Positions 12,143 through 23,689 of a stretch of 64,000 nucleotides of DNA are shown piece by piece; position 1 is the first letter of the stretch; each line of letters opens with the position of its first letter. A program made the position numbers and the translations under genes. The DNA is from Lithobates sylvaticus. Taxonomy: Eukaryota; Chordata; Amphibia; Anura; Ranidae. The notes under the pieces were generated by a model. The model had not been told where the DNA came from and made no database searches. It saw only the letters and a program-made list of their open reading frames with translations. The stretch spans positions 605,013,616 to 605,077,615 of the forward strand of contig CM053026.1 of NCBI GenBank assembly GCA_028564925.1, given 5' to 3'.

Positions 12143-12518
12143 GGCCCGGTTCACACTGCTGCGGTGCGGGAGATCGCATAGGATTCGCACCACACTGCAG
12201 TTCAAATCATATGCGATCTCTGTGCGATGCAAATTCAGCCATACATATAGTATGGCTGAATTCGCATCGCATTCGGCCCAAAATCGGACAGGACCCTTTT
12301 TTTCGGATCGCATGGTGTTCTCACCATGCGATCCGATTCCTGTCCGAGTTTGCAGATCGCACTGCGATATGCGAGCTGCTATGGGGGTGTCATTAACATT
12401 TCATTGACACTCCCAGCAGCTCGCATAGGGCAGTGTGAACTGCTGGCGGGAGACATGCGGTGCGGGAACCCGCAGTGGATTCGCAGCGTTCCCGCACCGC
12501 AGCAGTGTGAACCGGGCC
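12143..12518. mobile_element. PIF/Harbinger-type MITE (ggcccggttcacac family)
   Basis: Ends ggcccggttcacactgctgc and gcagcagtgtgaaccgggcc are perfect inverted repeats. TTA flanks at 12140-12142 and 12519-12521. A diverged relative abuts the repeat at 30734-31127. Confidence 0.85.
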
Positions 12519-12529
12519 TTAAACTGCCT

Positions 12530-13060
12530 TGAAGCTCTGGTTCCTGGGTTTGAATGATGCCATCTGCATGAATTGTGTATGTTTTCCATATGTTTGTACC
12601 TGCTTTCCTCCAGGTGCTTCGATTTCCACCCACAATCCTAAGGCCCCTTTTACACATGCGGACCCTATGTCCGTATTTCATCCATCCGTTTTTGGATGAA
12701 ATACGGACATACATGCATGGCTATGGGATAGCGGGTGTCCGCTGACACCCCATATCGTCCGTCTCCACTATGGTCCGATTCTGCAGACAGAGGAAAACCC
12801 CTATTTTTCTATCCGTCTGCAGAGCGGATTGGATGAACACGGATAGACGGTCCGTGTTCATCCGATCCTCCATAGAGGAGAGCGGAGATCTGACAGGGCG
12901 GTCCCTGCACAGTTTGTCATCCGCTGGCTCAGCGGAGAGATCCCCGCTGAGCAGCGGATGTTCACGGGGCGGATCATTACGGATCCGTCTTGTGTGAAAG
13001 AGCCCTAAAACATAGTGGCAAGTTGATTGTCTTCCTCCCAAGACTTCTATTAGTGCCTGT
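12530..13060 (+). mobile_element. SINE-like retroposon fragment, split by a MITE
   Basis: 12530-12641 matches in wording the widespread frog and fish retroposon segment (ctgggtttgaat, then tgcatgaattgtgtatg, then tttcctccaggt). The text resumes at 13006 with a caagttgattg stretch. The MITE at 12642-13005 lies between. Identification is from memory of the family. Confidence 0.5.
12642..13005. mobile_element. PIF/Harbinger-type MITE (tccgtatttcatcc family)
   Basis: Ends ggcccctttta and tgtgaaagagccc, with TAA at 12639-12641 and 13006-13008. Internal hairpins include the pair gtccgtatttcatcc and ggatgaaatacggac around 12670-12710. Relatives at 63289-63557 and, more distantly, 56809-57136. Confidence 0.8.
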
Positions 13061-13367
13061 ATGAGTATCAAAAGAGAACAAAGAGGGGGGAGGGGCGCAC
13101 AACTATGTAAATACTAGGGGTTAAAATCTCTGCTATACTGTTGGAAAATCTTTTAGAAGACCCTTACAGATTTCCCAGTAATTTGTTTAAGTTGATTTGA
13201 ATTATTTTCATGCGTTGAGCATTTTAAACATTTTGTCATATACAACATTTCTTATTCCATAGAATTCTCGGTATTACCACTTCATGAAAAGAATGCTTTT
13301 TTTAAATACTCCGTTTTTTCTACAAACCAATACTTCTCCTTTCTTTCTTCCCTATTGCTTCTGCTTA

Positions 13368-13787
13368 GGCCCCTTTCACACTGGGGCGGGGAGCCGCTGT
13401 GGTGGTAAAACTGCGCTATATTTAGCGCTGCTTTACCGTCATTTTAACCGCGGTATTCGGCCGCTCGCGGTGCGGTTTTACCCCCCGCGAGTGGCCGAAA
13501 AAGGGTTAAACACCCCCGCAGAGCACCGCCGTAGTGGCGCTTTGCGGCGGTATTACCGCGGTGTCCCATTGAAATCAATGGGTAGGAGGGGTGAACACAC
13601 CGCTCCTATACCGCTCCAAAGATTCTGCTAGCAGGACTTTTTTTGCCGTCCTGCTAGCGCACCGCTCCAGTGTGAAAGCCCGCCGGCTTTCACACTGGAG
13701 TTAAAGGGCCCGGATTTTTTCAGGCGGTGAACAGGCGCTATTTTTAGTGCTGTGCCGCCTGAAAAACGCCCCGGTGTGAAAGGGGCC
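13368..13787. mobile_element. PIF/Harbinger-type MITE
   Basis: Ends ggcccctttcacactgggg and ccccggtgtgaaaggggcc, with TTA at 13365-13367 and 13788-13790. It has the same modules as 8024-8431 and 26736-27117, including cccattgaaatcaatgggta and cagtgtgaaagcccgccgg. Confidence 0.9.
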
Positions 13788-14144
13788 TTAATGTCCCTGT
13801 TTTCAAGTTGTATGTAAAATGTTATCTGTTTAAAGTACATACTCTTTATTTTCTACTTGCTACTATAAATGGATTCCTGGGAATAGAGCACATCCCATTG
13901 GGTGATTTTATTGGGATCCATGCCCCTATCCTGAAGCTGCAGTTACTGATATAATCACGTGAAATCTGCTATTGCATATGGTATTATACAGTATTATAGT
14001 GTTCTTTATTGGGGTCTACTCTGTTACAGTGGTTGGAGTATTGTCCTAATAGGTCTACAAATCGGGGTCCTACTGTTATCTACTTCCCATAAAGAAAAAA
14101 CATGATTTCTGTCCTAACTAAACTGTCTGCTGGTGTCTGAGCTA

Positions 14145-14741
14145 AACTGTATTACCAAAAGTATTGGGATGCCTGCCTTTACAGGCACATGAACTTTAAT
14201 GGCATCCCAGTCCAAATCATTTGGTGGAGGGGGGGGGGTTATGGTGCGGGGTTATTTTTTAGGGGTTGGGCTTGGTCCCTTAGTTCCAGTGAAGGGATCT
14301 CTTAAGGCATTAGCATACCAAGACAATTTCATGCTCCCAACTTTGTGGGAATGGTTTAGGGATGGCCTTCTCTTGTTCCAACATGACTGGGCACCAGTGC
14401 AAGGTCCATAAAGACATGGATCAGCAAGTTTGGGATGGAGGAACTTGACTGGTCTAGACAGAGTCCTGGCCTCAACCCGATGGAATACCTTTAGGATGAA
14501 TTAGAGCAGGGACTCTGAGCCAGGCCTTCTCATCCAGCATCAGTGCCTAACCTCACAAATGCATTTCTGGAAAAATGGTCAAACCCTCCTAAATCTTGTG
14601 GACAGTCTTCACAGAAGAGTGGAAGCTGTTATAGCTGCAAAGGGTGGACCAACTCAATATTGAATCCTATGGACTAAGACTGGGATGCCAATACATTTCA
14701 TGTGCATGTAAAGGCGTTCCAATACTTTTAGTAAAATAGTG
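14145..14741 (+). mobile_element. Tc1-like DNA transposon, internally deleted
   Basis: The terminal repeats read tattaccaaaagtattggga on the left and its near complement on the right, flanked by TA at 14143-14144 and 14742-14743. The remaining transposase covers only the catalytic C-terminal half: a GGGGGVMVRGYF-like strand region, then the NPMEYL-like stretch after the second catalytic residue. The helix-turn-helix half and the first aspartate are missing, so this copy is dead. It shares its family with 55287-56000. Confidence 0.8.
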
Positions 14742-14743
14742 TA

Positions 14744-15840
14744 CTTCACAAAAAGGAAGTGAAAGCATGTATCCGTTTGCTACTATTTTTAGATCCTAAT
14801 GCTGCCTTTGGGGGTCACTCTCTATAGAAGTGTTTTGGCTAAGGCAAAGCCCAATAAAACGATTTTGCAATTCTAGTTATAATTACTGATAGTTTTCATT
14901 GCTGATTTGACTCCATTGGAGAAATTTGGGGTCACTGAGACAGGAAGTGAGGGGGATTTCTCCAGCTGGGCCAAAGGCAGCAATAAAACTTGTGTTTATT
15001 ACGATGTGAAGGGTTAGAATGTCGGAGTGAAGGGGAATCTGACCAGTGCGATAAAGAAGGCAATTACACAGACAGGAAGTGAGTATTTACAAAACATATC
15101 CATGTCTCTGATATTGATAGAATGAAGCTTTGTCCTCCAGATTACAGAACAAATGTTATAAAGGCTCATTGTTGCATTCACATATTGGTTCCAGGATCCC
15201 CAAAACGCAAGACACTCATCAATGCAAAAAAGCAAATTGGGCTTAGAAAGCCAAGCCTCGGTTTGGTTACTTTTCTCTGCCGAAACGCTCTATTGGTCAC
15301 TACAGTGGAAATCATTCTACACCAATACAAAGGTTTGGGGAACTGCAGTCTTTGACGTAACTAAACTCAGCTGGGATATGTAAGTGAACCCTACGTAATG
15401 GCACAATGGGAAAAGATACATTTTTAGGTGCTTGTGCTTCATGGTACTAGTTTTGTCTTTGAAACACGACGAGCTTACCTTGAGGGAAAGTCATATCGAA
15501 GACTCCATTATGACCAGGGCCTCTTCTGTGTTACAATGAAGACTTTGCCACATCCCTCTGGAAGATAACAGTAGCTCCCTTTCTGCTGTGGTTTTGAAGT
15601 GCTTTTAAGTTTGATTATTGGCTGCAGCAATACAGCTGTTACCTTATGGAACAGAGCAATACTTTAAGTCACCAGCAGATGGCAACTTGTGTAAAATCTG
15701 TAATTATAGTTTCCATTACTTTTTACTTCATACGTAAAGACATCATAGACAGACAGTGGGTTTCCAGTTGTGACAACTTGGCCCCATATAAACACAGTAT
15801 GCATTTTTCAAAGATGTATATCCTGTTTTTAATGCACTTT
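14744..15840. other. Unassigned intronic sequence
   Basis: No recognised element or exon. Confidence 0.4.
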
Positions 15841-16290
15841 TAACATGCTTTTAATGCATTTTTGGTGCACTTCCTGGTTTGCTGACTCCCAGCATATGTA
15901 CCTTCGAAACACGTCAAGGTGACTCAAGACATATGCCAAAAACATAGATACGGTGCGCTTTTAATGCACTTTTGATGTGTTCCCATTGACTTACAATGAA
16001 AAGTTCATTTTTTGGGGGCGCTTTTGAAAAGTGAACCAAAGATGCAGCATGCAGGAGTTTTCAAGACACACTGCAAACGCAGCACAGCCATGTGAACAGG
16101 ATTTAAAGGGGAATCCTTTTCATATGCTTTTCTGGCACTGGAAAGTGTGGCAAAAATGCACCAATGTGAAGCTTTTATTTTCACAACTGCTTTGTTACTC
16201 CTCTTCTGCAGTACATCGTCCCCCTTTTTGCTGCTTCCCCGTGACAGCATTGCTTATCCCCCTATGTTTCTGTGACAATAGTTTGAAAGT
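15841..16290. repeat. Possible MITE relic
   Basis: Repeated ttttaatgcac and tttggtgcac modules, plus cccattgacttacaatg and catgtgaacagg, recall the free-amino-acid-like wording of other frog MITEs in this window. No clear ends or target duplication. Confidence 0.3.
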
Positions 16291-18304
16291 TTAGGAAGTC
16301 TGACCTTCATGCTGGGCCCTTGTGCCCTTTCTTTGCACTTGAAGCCCTGCCACATAATTATGAATTGATAACAAACAGCTGTCAGACGCAGTTGAGCTCA
16401 TGAATCTGGTATGCGTTCGCTATGTGGATGTAACATGTGCATCACTGTCGGATGCTGCTGGGCTGCTGTGGCAGGAAATGAAGTGTATGATAGAATTTTG
16501 TCCCAGTTTGTTTTATTTTAGCCCCAAAGTCTATGGGAAGCTATGAGTCAGTAGTGCTAGCCAGTAGTCTATTAAAGCATCCAGTTACTGTTCCACTCGT
16601 ATTTTCTGTCTGCAGTCTACACTCAGCATGTCCTTGGACTGTGCACAGGCCACCCACAATGATCAAGTGGCATGATGCCCCAGAGTGTTCTGCAAACCCA
16701 GGCAGTGACACCAGCCACTTCCTTCACATCATGTGATTACAGTTTTCTTTACGAGAAAGACTGCATATTAAAAAACTGATCTAAATGAGACATGTTGCCA
16801 TGCAGTCTGTTGCAGAAATAACTGTAGATTGAACAAATATGACAGATTTTTATTAAATGATTTATGTTGGACACCACAAAAATATGCTCTGCATTGCATC
16901 CAAAAAGCACGGATTGCCTTTCCAAGCGCTCTGGTTTTCATCCTGATGTGGCGGTAATGCAGCAGGCCACCCCACTGCGTGAATCTTTTGTGCTAGTAAT
17001 CTGGTGTTTCTGAACCATTATTTTCTTAGCTGGGAAATTTCAGCTATTCTCTTGTCTACCTATTGTTAGCTAGGCTTACTTGCTTGCCGCGTTTCAAACG
17101 ATGTGATCAGAACCTGCAGTCACAGTTCACATAAAGGTCTTGCAAAATCCGGTAAACTCAGTGGAGCATTTTAAATTCGCTATCATTACAACTAATTTAT
17201 TTATTTTTATTTTTTTTTCTGGTAAAAGAACATTTTCTCTCCAGCCTGTTTTTTGGATGGAGTAGGAAAGGGTTAGGACTTTGTCAGGTTATTACTGTGT
17301 CCTCAATGGGGAGCATTCTATAATACTGGAAACACAGTAGGAAGTTAGTGGAATTTCTCATAAAGTAATGGGTAATGCTTCCTTTGACAGCTGTTGCTGG
17401 AACAGATATCCCTATTAGGTGATTACCCATCCACTCTTGTTCTGATGCCATCTGTAAAGGTTAGCTCATACCTTCATCAGCATTTAGTCGGTGCAGTACG
17501 GAGGAGGCTTCAAAAAAAGGGGTTTTCTTCTAAAGCACAAAGCTTGGTGCTGATACGTTTTACCATCATTTGCTCCATCCTAAGCCCAGGAGGATGAATG
17601 CAGGTAAGCTCATCTGACTCTGAGGAAAGTGGCGTTCAGTGCTTCAAAAAAATTATCAATCGGTGTAAGAATCGTTCTGTAAGCTCCAAAGAGAGGTTTT
17701 TCAAAGTTTTTTTTTTTTAAACTATGCGAATAATAAACTGAGTGTTCTATTTGGAATAAAATGTATATATTTGCCCCCACCTACTTAACAGTTGAAGCCT
17801 CTACCTAATGCTGAAACTTAGAAGCGGGTCTGCAAACTTGCAACCCTCTTTCCATGGAGATACCGGACCGCTCACATGTGGTGGTGTAAATGGGGGACAT
17901 GGTAATGCTTTTGTTTTAAATCAGAATTTTTATTTATTTTTTTAAGAAAGTGTACATTTTTGTGTAAAGTATTTGCTTTATGTATTATATTTAAGACTAA
18001 AACCTTGCCTTTCTTTAAATCAGATGGTGTATTCACACATCGCATTAGCTGATAGGGTCTAGGGCAGTGACACTCGACATCTATATTGTTTCCTCAGTGT
18101 GTTTTTGTTGGAAATTAGGTGAGTTTTCAGCAGCACCCATTCCTACTCCTTTTACAAGCTCCGTACAAGTTGTGAACTGTGGAGTTGACTCATGACTACA
18201 GTGACACAGGAGAGCAAAGTGGAATAAAATTGCCATCATGTCCAGTTGACGCTGTATCAAGTTCTAACATTCTGTACTCCTCAAGTCTACATACTAGTCA
18301 AAGG
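16291..18304. other. Unassigned intronic sequence
   Basis: No recognised element. Short open frames show no family resemblance. Confidence 0.4.
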
Positions 18305-18945
18305 CAGGGGTCTCCAAACTTTTCAAACAAAGGGCCAGTTTAATGACCTTCAGACTCTAGGAGGGCCGTATTGTAGCCAGTGGGGGCAGAACATGTCCTG
18401 GACCTGGCATCAGTGAGAATAAATATGGCCTCGGGTTTGGTGGTCAATAGGAGACGGAGGAGTACCCCTATTAGTAGGAGGAAAAGTATCCAGTCATTGG
18501 TATCAGTAGAATAAATAGTGCCCCATTGTTGGTCTCAGTGGGAGGAATAGTGCCCCATTGTTGGTGTCGGTGGGAGGAATAGTGCCCCATTGTTGGTGTC
18601 GGTGGGAGGAATAGTGCCCCATTGTTGGTGTCAGTGGGAGGAATAGTGCACCATTGTTGGTGTCAGTGGGGGGAATAGTGCCCCATTGTTGGTGTCGGTG
18701 GGAGGAATAGTGCCCCATTGTTGGTGTCGGTGGGAGGAATGGTGCCCCATTGTTGGTGTCGGTGGGAGGAATAGTGCCCCATTGTTGGTGTCGGTGGGAG
18801 GAATAGTGCCCCATTGTTGGTTTCAGTGGGAGGAATAGTGCCCCATTGTTGGTGTCAGTGGGAGGAATAGTGCCCCATATCAGTGGGAGGAATAGTGCCG
18901 CAAGGGGCCACATCTGTCCCTCGTGCCGCAGTTTGGAGACCTCTG
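18305..18945. mobile_element. hAT-like element filled by a minisatellite
   Basis: The left end caggggtctccaaac and the right end gtttggagacctctg are inverted. The flanking 8-mers gtcaaagg and gtctagag match at five positions only, so the duplication is weak. Nearly two thirds of the element is a 32-bp tandem array. Confidence 0.65.
18513..18895. repeat. Minisatellite, 32-bp unit, about 12 copies
   Basis: The ccccattg core recurs at 18521, 18553, 18585, 18617, 18681, 18713, 18745, 18777, 18809 and 18841. The copy at 18649 reads caccattg. 32 is not a multiple of 3, so the minus-strand open frame through it is chance periodic coding. Confidence 0.95.
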
Positions 18946-19714
18946 GTCTAGAGTGAAGTGATCATTCTCAGCTAGTTACGAAAAACATTTGGGCATTGTA
19001 TTGTTTTCATGCCATTTTGAACTTTTGTGAAGTAATTGACCAAAACCCTGCGTTTTTTTACTCCATTATCAGAGGCATGTGCATTTTTAGGCAGATGGCT
19101 GATACCATTGCAAATCACTGTTGTGAGACTGCCCAGCATTTTCATTGTTCTCAGTACTGTGGTATGTGATTGTTTCTGACTTCTATTCTGAGCTGTATTT
19201 ACCTGTCGGCTGAACAATCTGTCTGCTCTGATTCTCGCCATTCTTTTCTGGACGCATTGAATCACTATTACTCTTAATTTGTTTGGTTTTCACAAGTAGG
19301 GGATAGTAAACACAACTTTTCTGAGCAGTCTAAAAAATACCCTAGCAGTCAACAATAAGTTGAGGTGTGATATCTTTATTTTAATGTACAAAAAGCAATT
19401 AAACATTGTGTGAATATAAAGTATATTTTAGTATATTATTTTATGTAGTTTAGACTAGATTTTTGGTGGGAAGTGGTGGCCGGGAACTCCACCTAATAAT
19501 TCAAAGAAGGAGAAGCATGTGTCATAATATCCTGCCTCCTTCTGTGGGGCGGTAGGTGCAGCACAGGACTCTGTTGTGACCCACCAATCTCAGTTAATAA
19601 GCAGGCATGCGAAAAGCCCTGCTTCATTCCCAGGTGAAAAGTTGGCATGCGTAGAACCAGGTGTGATACTCACCTAATGAGGACAGCAGTGAATAAACTG
19701 TACTTTGATCCTTC
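18946..19714. other. Unassigned intronic sequence
   Basis: No recognised element. Confidence 0.4.
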
Positions 19715-20085
19715 AGGCTTGTACACCCTATAAGAAAATCGGGTGAACATTTTCGCCCCAGGAATGATCGTACAAATTTCTGATAGTGTGTACACAACTT
19801 TTGAAAGCCGATTCCGACCTTCTGAGCGAAATATTGATGGACAAATTCCAAAATGTTTCTCGTACGGGAACAGAATGAACAATTTTAATGTACGGTGTAC
19901 TGTTTTCATACGATTTTAATACAAGAAATAAAAGACTGCGCATGATCAGAAACGAACAAAAAAAAAAAAGCCTTTGTCTTACGTGAATTTTCGTACATGG
20001 TTTCCTTCCTTAGTTCCGACTTACTATGAAACAGAGGAAAATTGGATTTTCTTATAGTGTGTACCCCACTTTACCCCACTTCCTG
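19715..20085. mobile_element. MITE of the gtacac...ataagaaaatc family
   Basis: The left part cttgtacaccctataagaaa pairs with the right part ttttcttatagtgtgtac. Internal words such as gtgtacacaacttttgaaag recur, slightly changed, in 38944-39304 and 32328-32945. Confidence 0.55.
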
Positions 20086-20120
20086 TGCTTGATTTTGGTG
20101 CATTTTCAATTATTGTACAG

Positions 20121-21056
20121 CATTGGGACAACACAGTGGCTTAGTGGTTAGCACTGCTGCCCTGCCATGCTAGGGCCATATTTAGACCTTGGGGGGGCCT
20201 GGGACGCTTCCGTTTCAGAGGCCCCTCATACACAGAGTTGGTTTACATTCTCAGTGACAGTGAAACAAAATGCTTGACACAACTCCATTCTGAGGACACA
20301 CACTCATAGTGTTTGCTTGAGCTGCCAAAATTCATTTTTAAAAATGATACAATATACCAGTCCAGAGTAAAAACAGATGATGGCCAGCAAAATATTACTT
20401 CCCAAGATACATTTAATAAAGTTTTATTATATTTTATTTAATTTTTTATATTATTTTGGTATAGAGTTGCCCCCCTTTTGTAAGGGGGCTCGGGGTAGTT
20501 GGCCCTTATTCTTTCGTCTAAAGCCCCGTACACGGGTGAAATGTCGGGAGACATCGGCCGGTTCAATAAAAACTGCCGCACATTCGGCCCGTATGTATGT
20601 CGGTCTGTCAGACGAGCACGCTGGAAAACCAGCAGCTGACCAACTCCTGATCGGTGTTCTGGGGATGGGGGTCGTCGCCCCCCTCCCCCCATCAGCAGCT
20701 TAGCAGGGGAGATCGCTGTACTAACTTCAGATGGTTAGTACAGCTGACAGTTTTTTTTTGTTCAACCCCCCAAAAAAACTCATTGTGTACCAGGCTGTAA
20801 TTTGGCACTAGTGTCCTCTTTTCAAATCCTAACCAGGACTCCTGCATGAATTTCCATGCTCCCCCTGTGCTAGTTTAGGTTTCACCAAGTGCTGCTACAT
20901 TAATTAGCTCCTGTGTAAATTGGCCCTAATATATGTATGTGTAGTAGAGACCTTAGACTCTAGAGTGTAAGCTGTACAATATGTAAAGTGCTGGGTAAAG
21001 TGTCAGCGCTGTATAAATACTTTGAATATTAAATAAATATTGGACTGTTTATAGTC
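20121..21056 (+). mobile_element. SINE-like retroposon, split by insertions
   Basis: The left piece, to about 20168, contains cttagtggttagcact. The right piece from about 20803 contains ggcactagtg...catgctccccctgtg...ttaattagctcctgtg...gtaagct and ends with a gcgctgtataaatac tail. Both are familiar parts of one retroposon family in frogs and fish. About 635 bases of other material, including 20522-20797, separate them. Confidence 0.6.
20522..20797. mobile_element. Harbinger-type MITE (cccgtacacgg family)
   Basis: The left end agccccgtacacggg follows TAA and the right end gtgtaccaggct precedes gTAA. Internal pieces such as tcggccggttca and gttagtacagctgac are inverted relative to the copy at 37267-37567, so the two copies have opposite orientation. 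Confidence 0.6.
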
Positions 21057-21190
21057 GTAGTAACTCTGGCTGGCTGTGAGATGGTGATTGTTTTCCAGAA
21101 ACATACAGCTGCCGATCAACTGGGGCTGGTTCTTGTACTTTCCCAACAACCCTAAAGAATATGTTCGGTCCTGTTTCAAAGAAAGAATTA

Positions 21191-21631
21191 GGCCCCTTTC
21201 ACACGGGCAGATAGAATTGGCCTTTTACCTGCGGGCAGATGAAGTTATCTACCGCAGCTAAATGCACACAATTCTTTCCTTTGGCCCCATTCACACACTG
21301 CGTTTAGCGACGGTTTCGTTACATGCAGTTTTGTGCAGATAGATAAAATAAATGCGTCCAGGAACGATTTAGCGCAGCTATCTGCACATAACTGCAGGTA
21401 ATCGCAGTGTACTATTTCTCCTGCAGATAGTAGCGGCAACAAGGAAAGAAAAACAGGAAGCACAGGAGAAATGACAAGAATGTTCCAAACGCAGCCGCAT
21501 GTAAACGCACGTTAACGCAGCTAATCGCAATGTACAACTGCAAGTGAACGCTGTGCCAGGATTCTCTGAATTTCAAAATAACAAAACATGCTTTTAACAG
21601 CGGCAGAACAGCCGCCCGTGTAAAAGGGGCC
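21191..21631. mobile_element. PIF/Harbinger-type MITE
   Basis: Ends ggcccctttcacacgggc and gcccgtgtaaaaggggcc, with TTA at 21188-21190 and 21632-21634. The interior (tatctgcacataactgcagg and similar words) differs from the other Harbinger-type copies. Confidence 0.85.
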
Positions 21632-21634
21632 TTA

Positions 21635-23689
21635 TACTTTACATTAGTTTCCCCAGCCCTGCTTTATACAGATTTGGTTAAAAAAAAACGAGTATTGTCA
21701 CCATTTTAAATGAAAAATGTAATTATAAACCCAGTACAATTTTGCACACATGAACATGAAATCAAGCAGTGTTTTGGCTGATATTTTACAATCAGAATGA
21801 TCTGACATTGATGTGCCAAGAATGCTATTTACACCCCTTAGGCAGCTTGATTGATCCTTGCGGGTATGATGAGTGCTTGAGATACATGGGCACTGGGACA
21901 TTTACAGTACAATATGAAATGCAGCTCCTGCACTTTCCAAAACCCACCTTTTTAGTTTTACAAGCTGGAAATTCCTCTTTTACACTCAGCCTTTCTAGTC
22001 TGGCCTGAAAAAGCAGGATTTGTATGTAATTATGGTATTTGTGGCATGTCCTTTAGTAAATTTAGCTTTATGTGAGCTTGTCCTCGCATGTTCCTCTGGT
22101 TGACTGATAAGAGGGGAATGTAGTACAGGCAGATTCTGGCTCCAGTGTTAGGGCGGCTCAAAATCCCCTTTTATTATTCACAGACTGCCGCAAGGTAGTA
22201 TAATGTGATGCGATTTTCTGTTTATGAAGCATAGTATAAGGGGCTGTGGCAGTGTGATTCATATGGGTAGTGGTAAGGCCCGGGTCACCTTCCCAGCCTA
22301 TGAAGATCTGTCTCTGCTGTATTTTCATATTTCGCAGACTGTTTTCTCATTTTCACACCTAGACCGTATATTATTCCACTCCGCTTTCACACGCATTTAC
22401 TGTTAACCTGCCTGAAATAAGCAGTAATTACCATATACATATGTTGTCAACCTGCATAGTTCCTTTAAATTTTGTTACAAGTAATTAAGGTAACGTATTA
22501 ATAAGCATGGAAGTTAAATAGCAGGTGTCTGGACAGACGTGCCTTTTGGAGATTATTGGTATCAGGAGCCATTAAATGCTCACTCTGTAGTATCAATAAT
22601 ACATTTCCTTTCAGGAAAAAGATTTTTCTCTGAGGCTGGGATGTGAAAGCTATAACACGCAAGCTGTTGCTGATCTACAGCTCCCATAATCCTCAGCGCC
22701 AGCGTTATAAAGCAGCAGTTTGTATTCTTTGTCATGAAGCTTGTTCATTTTCACCATGTGACAGGGTCATAGGAAATTCTTCTGAAGGCTGCTGAGTTTG
22801 TGTCATCAGCACTCATACATGCCTCTTTTATATGCTATACTGTAGTATTCTGAATTAAATAAATGCAATTCAAAGTAACATGTTAAAATATTAGTAGATT
22901 GCCCCCTCCTGAGCTTCCCTATTGGTCAGCAAGGCCAACCATTCCATTAAGGGAACAGAAGGGGTGGCTAGAAAGGGCTGTGGGCAAGTTGTAATTACAT
23001 AGAACAGTAAAGATTTGTATGCGAGTTGCTTGAATCTCGGATCTAATGACAAATTTGATATGTAGCTTTCACTGAAGGTAACCTATGCTTATGTACCAGA
23101 GAAGTTACTGTTCTAGTGTTCTGAAAGCCACGGGTTCAAGCTGTTAGTATATGATAGCCGAAAGGGAACATTTCTTCGTCCACCCTGTTTAACCTGAATG
23201 GAGATATCTAGTAGATTTTTTTTTTCTTGTTCCGCTTGTGGGAAATCCCATACATGTATGGCTAGCCTACGAACAAAGTTGTAACAATCGTCGTAAGATA
23301 CAAGACTTCCTTCTTTTTTGTTTTCCTTCACAATTATTTAAGAAGGGATTAGAATTAAAGGTAGATGTAGTCCAGGCACCTTAGATTGTAGTTAGTATCC
23401 TTCAGTGTTCTTTCAGAATGCTTTAGGTGTCACCTTTAGCAAAGGGCAGCCAATTGAGGTTGCCCTTTGAGTATAATGGTTTTCCTAGTGTAATAGTCAG
23501 TTCTCCCCCTACTACACATGAAGCAACCCACTTATAACCATAACCTTTCATTGAAACAGATCTCTTCTAATAGGTGTTCTATATTGGTGTTAAAGGTTTA
23601 GTTCTAACACTGAGGATTGTGGTGTGGTGCAGTCTGATCTGTGATGAAATGGGAGGAGGTGAATCAGAAATGACTTTCACTGTAATCTA
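21635..23689. other. Mostly unique intronic sequence
   Basis: No repeat family recognised. 22440-22760 is AT-rich with homeodomain-like words (taattaagg, attaataag) and may be conserved non-coding DNA. That is only an impression. Confidence 0.35.

Noticed and set aside
18513-18895. Regular repeats resembling a CRISPR array
   Set aside because: No unique spacers between units. Simple tandem repeats in vertebrate-type DNA.
18503-18913. 136-codon minus-strand frame with repeated HRHQQWG-like peptides
   Set aside because: Translation of a 32-bp minisatellite inside a hAT element. The unit length is not a multiple of three.
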